6,128 nt of DNA from the NCBI GenBank assembly GCA_910584115.1, contig CAJTYN010000121.1, positions 1 through 6,128 on the forward strand, in the 5' to 3' direction. How positions within the stretch are numbered: position 1 is the stretch's first letter; each line of letters begins with the position of its first letter. The notes beneath the pieces were generated by a model, which did not search any database, was not told where the DNA came from, and was given only the letters and a program-made list of their open reading frames with translations. The position numbers and the translations under genes were made by a program. The stretch comes from an uncultured Lachnospiraceae bacterium. GTDB lineage: Bacteria; Bacillota; Clostridia; Lachnospirales; Lachnospiraceae. Of the stretch, positions 5,788 through 6,128 are shown piece after piece.

Positions 5788-5865
5788 TTGGGCAAATCCC
5801 TCTTGCATGGCTTCTTCCTGCTTGACCTTTATGTCTTCTTCATAACTGTATTCAGCGACTAACAT
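5644..5865 (-). CDS. Stand-alone C-terminal domain of an Rpn-family protein (RpnS-like), or rpn gene fragment
   Basis: A 73-residue acidic, helical protein that resembles only the C-terminal end of Rpn (recombination-promoting nuclease, PD-(D/E)XK) proteins. Parts in order are AEYSYEEDIKVKQEEAMQEG (residues 4-23), a tandem four-residue repeat GFAQ-GFAQ (23-30), and a family tail GIERMVVNALTNTKS...LDEQMV. No nuclease domain precedes it: the frame is open only back to a stop near 5937, where it reads FIRKENEVRDM just before this start. ATG 5863-5865 is chosen because GAGG (complement of 5874-5877) lies 8 bases upstream; GTG at 5874 is an alternative. A very similar tail ends a second gene at 5985. 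In known Rpn systems the C-terminal domain is translated separately from an internal start and inhibits the full-length toxic nuclease. Here it might be a free antitoxin-like protein or just a decayed duplicate. Family assignment is by recognition, not by a search. Confidence 0.6.
   Translation of the reverse strand: MLVAEYSYEEDIKVKQEEAMQEGFAQGFAQGIERMVVNALTNTKSVKQTTLLLNLDEQMVEGISKRKNIAIDD
5776..5799 (-). repeat. Two 12-base tandem units encoding GFAQ-GFAQ
   Basis: CTGGGCAAATCC (5776-5787) is followed directly by TTGGGCAAATCC (5788-5799), differing at one base. On the - strand each unit encodes the four residues Gly-Phe-Ala-Gln in frame. Variable-number four-residue repeats at a dimerisation helix are a reported trait of Rpn C-terminal domains. 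Confidence 0.9.
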
Positions 5866-5874
5866 ATCGCGCAC

Positions 5875-5984
5875 CTCATTTTCTTTCCGTATAAAATATC
5901 CTGCTGGTAGATAGAGGGTCTGTCTTTTTATGCCCTATATCCTGCTGTGGGGTACAGTTTGTTTTTTGTTTTATAGTAGTACGA
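5875..5984. other. Gap between the two rpn tails with an 11-base direct repeat
   Basis: No promoter of good quality is seen here on the - strand. ATATCCTGCTG occurs at 5896-5906 and again at 5937-5947. On the - strand the inner part stays in frame with the downstream ORF back to about 5934 (GIKRQTLYLPAGYFIRKENE), suggesting the inner copy is a truncated longer gene whose upstream part was lost at or near this point. Confidence 0.4.
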
Positions 5985-6128
5985 TCAGTTATCTATGCTC
6001 ATGTTTTTTGCTTCTGCGATATCTTTTACCATCTGTTCATCCAGGCTTAAGAGCAGAGCAGTCTGTGTGATGCTCTTGGTGTTTGTCAGTGCGTTCACGA
6101 CCATTTGTTCTATCCCCTGAGATAATCC
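5983..6128. repeat. Direct repeat, copy 2 of the rpn 3'-end duplication (runs off the window)
   Basis: Partner of the segment at 5642-5787. The copies begin to match at GATCAG, just beyond the stop codon, and similarity continues to the window edge, so the full extent of this copy is unknown. Beyond the stop codon (below 5983 here and below 5642 in copy 1) no similarity was seen, which suggests the duplication ended near the 3' end of the coding sequence. Confidence 0.88.
5985..6128 (-). CDS. C-terminal end of an Rpn-family recombination-promoting nuclease/putative transposase (partial)
   Basis: Only the last 47 residues are in the window: QGIEQMVVNALTNTKSITQ then TALLLSLDEQMVKDIAEAKN, ending MSIDN and a TGA at 5985-5987. 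The frame is open to the right edge, so the N-terminus lies outside. It is a close paralogue of the ORF at 5644-5865. Rpn proteins carry an N-terminal PD-(D/E)XK nuclease domain related to transposase_31 and a variable helical C-terminus; they promote RecA-independent recombination in E. coli and several act as antiphage toxin-antitoxin units. Whether this copy has an intact nuclease cannot be seen. The family name comes from overall resemblance of the tail and is moderately certain. Confidence 0.6.
   Translation of the reverse strand, partial: GLSQGIEQMVVNALTNTKSITQTALLLSLDEQMVKDIAEAKNMSIDN

Noticed and set aside
1..6128. CRISPR array, tRNA, rRNA or riboswitch
   Set aside because: No regularly spaced repeats, cloverleaf or known aptamer pattern was found by eye on either strand; the only repeats are the rpn tails and short motifs listed.

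Overview
The window looks like a chromosomal segment of an anaerobic, spore-former-derived member of the Firmicutes, most likely Clostridia of the Lachnospiraceae type. The evidence is an NADP-type hexameric glutamate dehydrogenase with the full catalytic set known from Clostridium symbiosum, a non-pyrrolysine MttB-family methyltransferase, the Firmicutes rplM-rpsI pair, a SpoIIID remnant, and strong AGGAGG-type ribosome sites with sigma-70 promoters. Species cannot be named from this sequence alone.

Layout from left to right. Positions 1-53 may be the tail of an upstream gene that overlaps the start of an MttB-superfamily corrinoid methyltransferase gene (46-1470, +), which ends at a 12-bp hairpin. 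A 300-base gap without a convincing gene leads to the gdhA promoter. gdhA (1833-3167, +) is a single-gene unit closed by a strong terminator. A stand-alone tyrosine recombinase with its own promoter (3338-4192, +) follows. It converges on rplM-rpsI (both on -, 5103 to 4265), and one bidirectional terminator at 4213-4257 serves both sides. rplM-rpsI is driven by an exact-consensus promoter and a roughly 100-nt leader with a hairpin that may be an L13 autoregulatory element.

The right end (5384-6128) is the unusual part. A spoIIID gene reads normally through its first 38 codons and then loses all clear SpoIIID similarity inside the DNA-recognition helix. Converging on it from the - strand are two tandem copies of the C-terminal domain of a probable Rpn-family (recombination-promoting nuclease) protein. 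The outer copy runs off the window. The inner copy is a stand-alone small ORF with a plausible internal-type start and a tandem four-residue repeat (GFAQ GFAQ). It resembles RpnS, the intragenic antitoxin part of Rpn toxin-antitoxin/antiphage systems, but detached from any nuclease domain.

How the genes fit together: most of the window is housekeeping (nitrogen assimilation, ribosome synthesis) plus one-carbon metabolism of quaternary or methylated amines. The accessory signals are the solitary recombinase, the broken sporulation regulator and the Rpn tails. The best candidate for something new is the Rpn tail array. The link between it and the spoIIID disruption is inference only.
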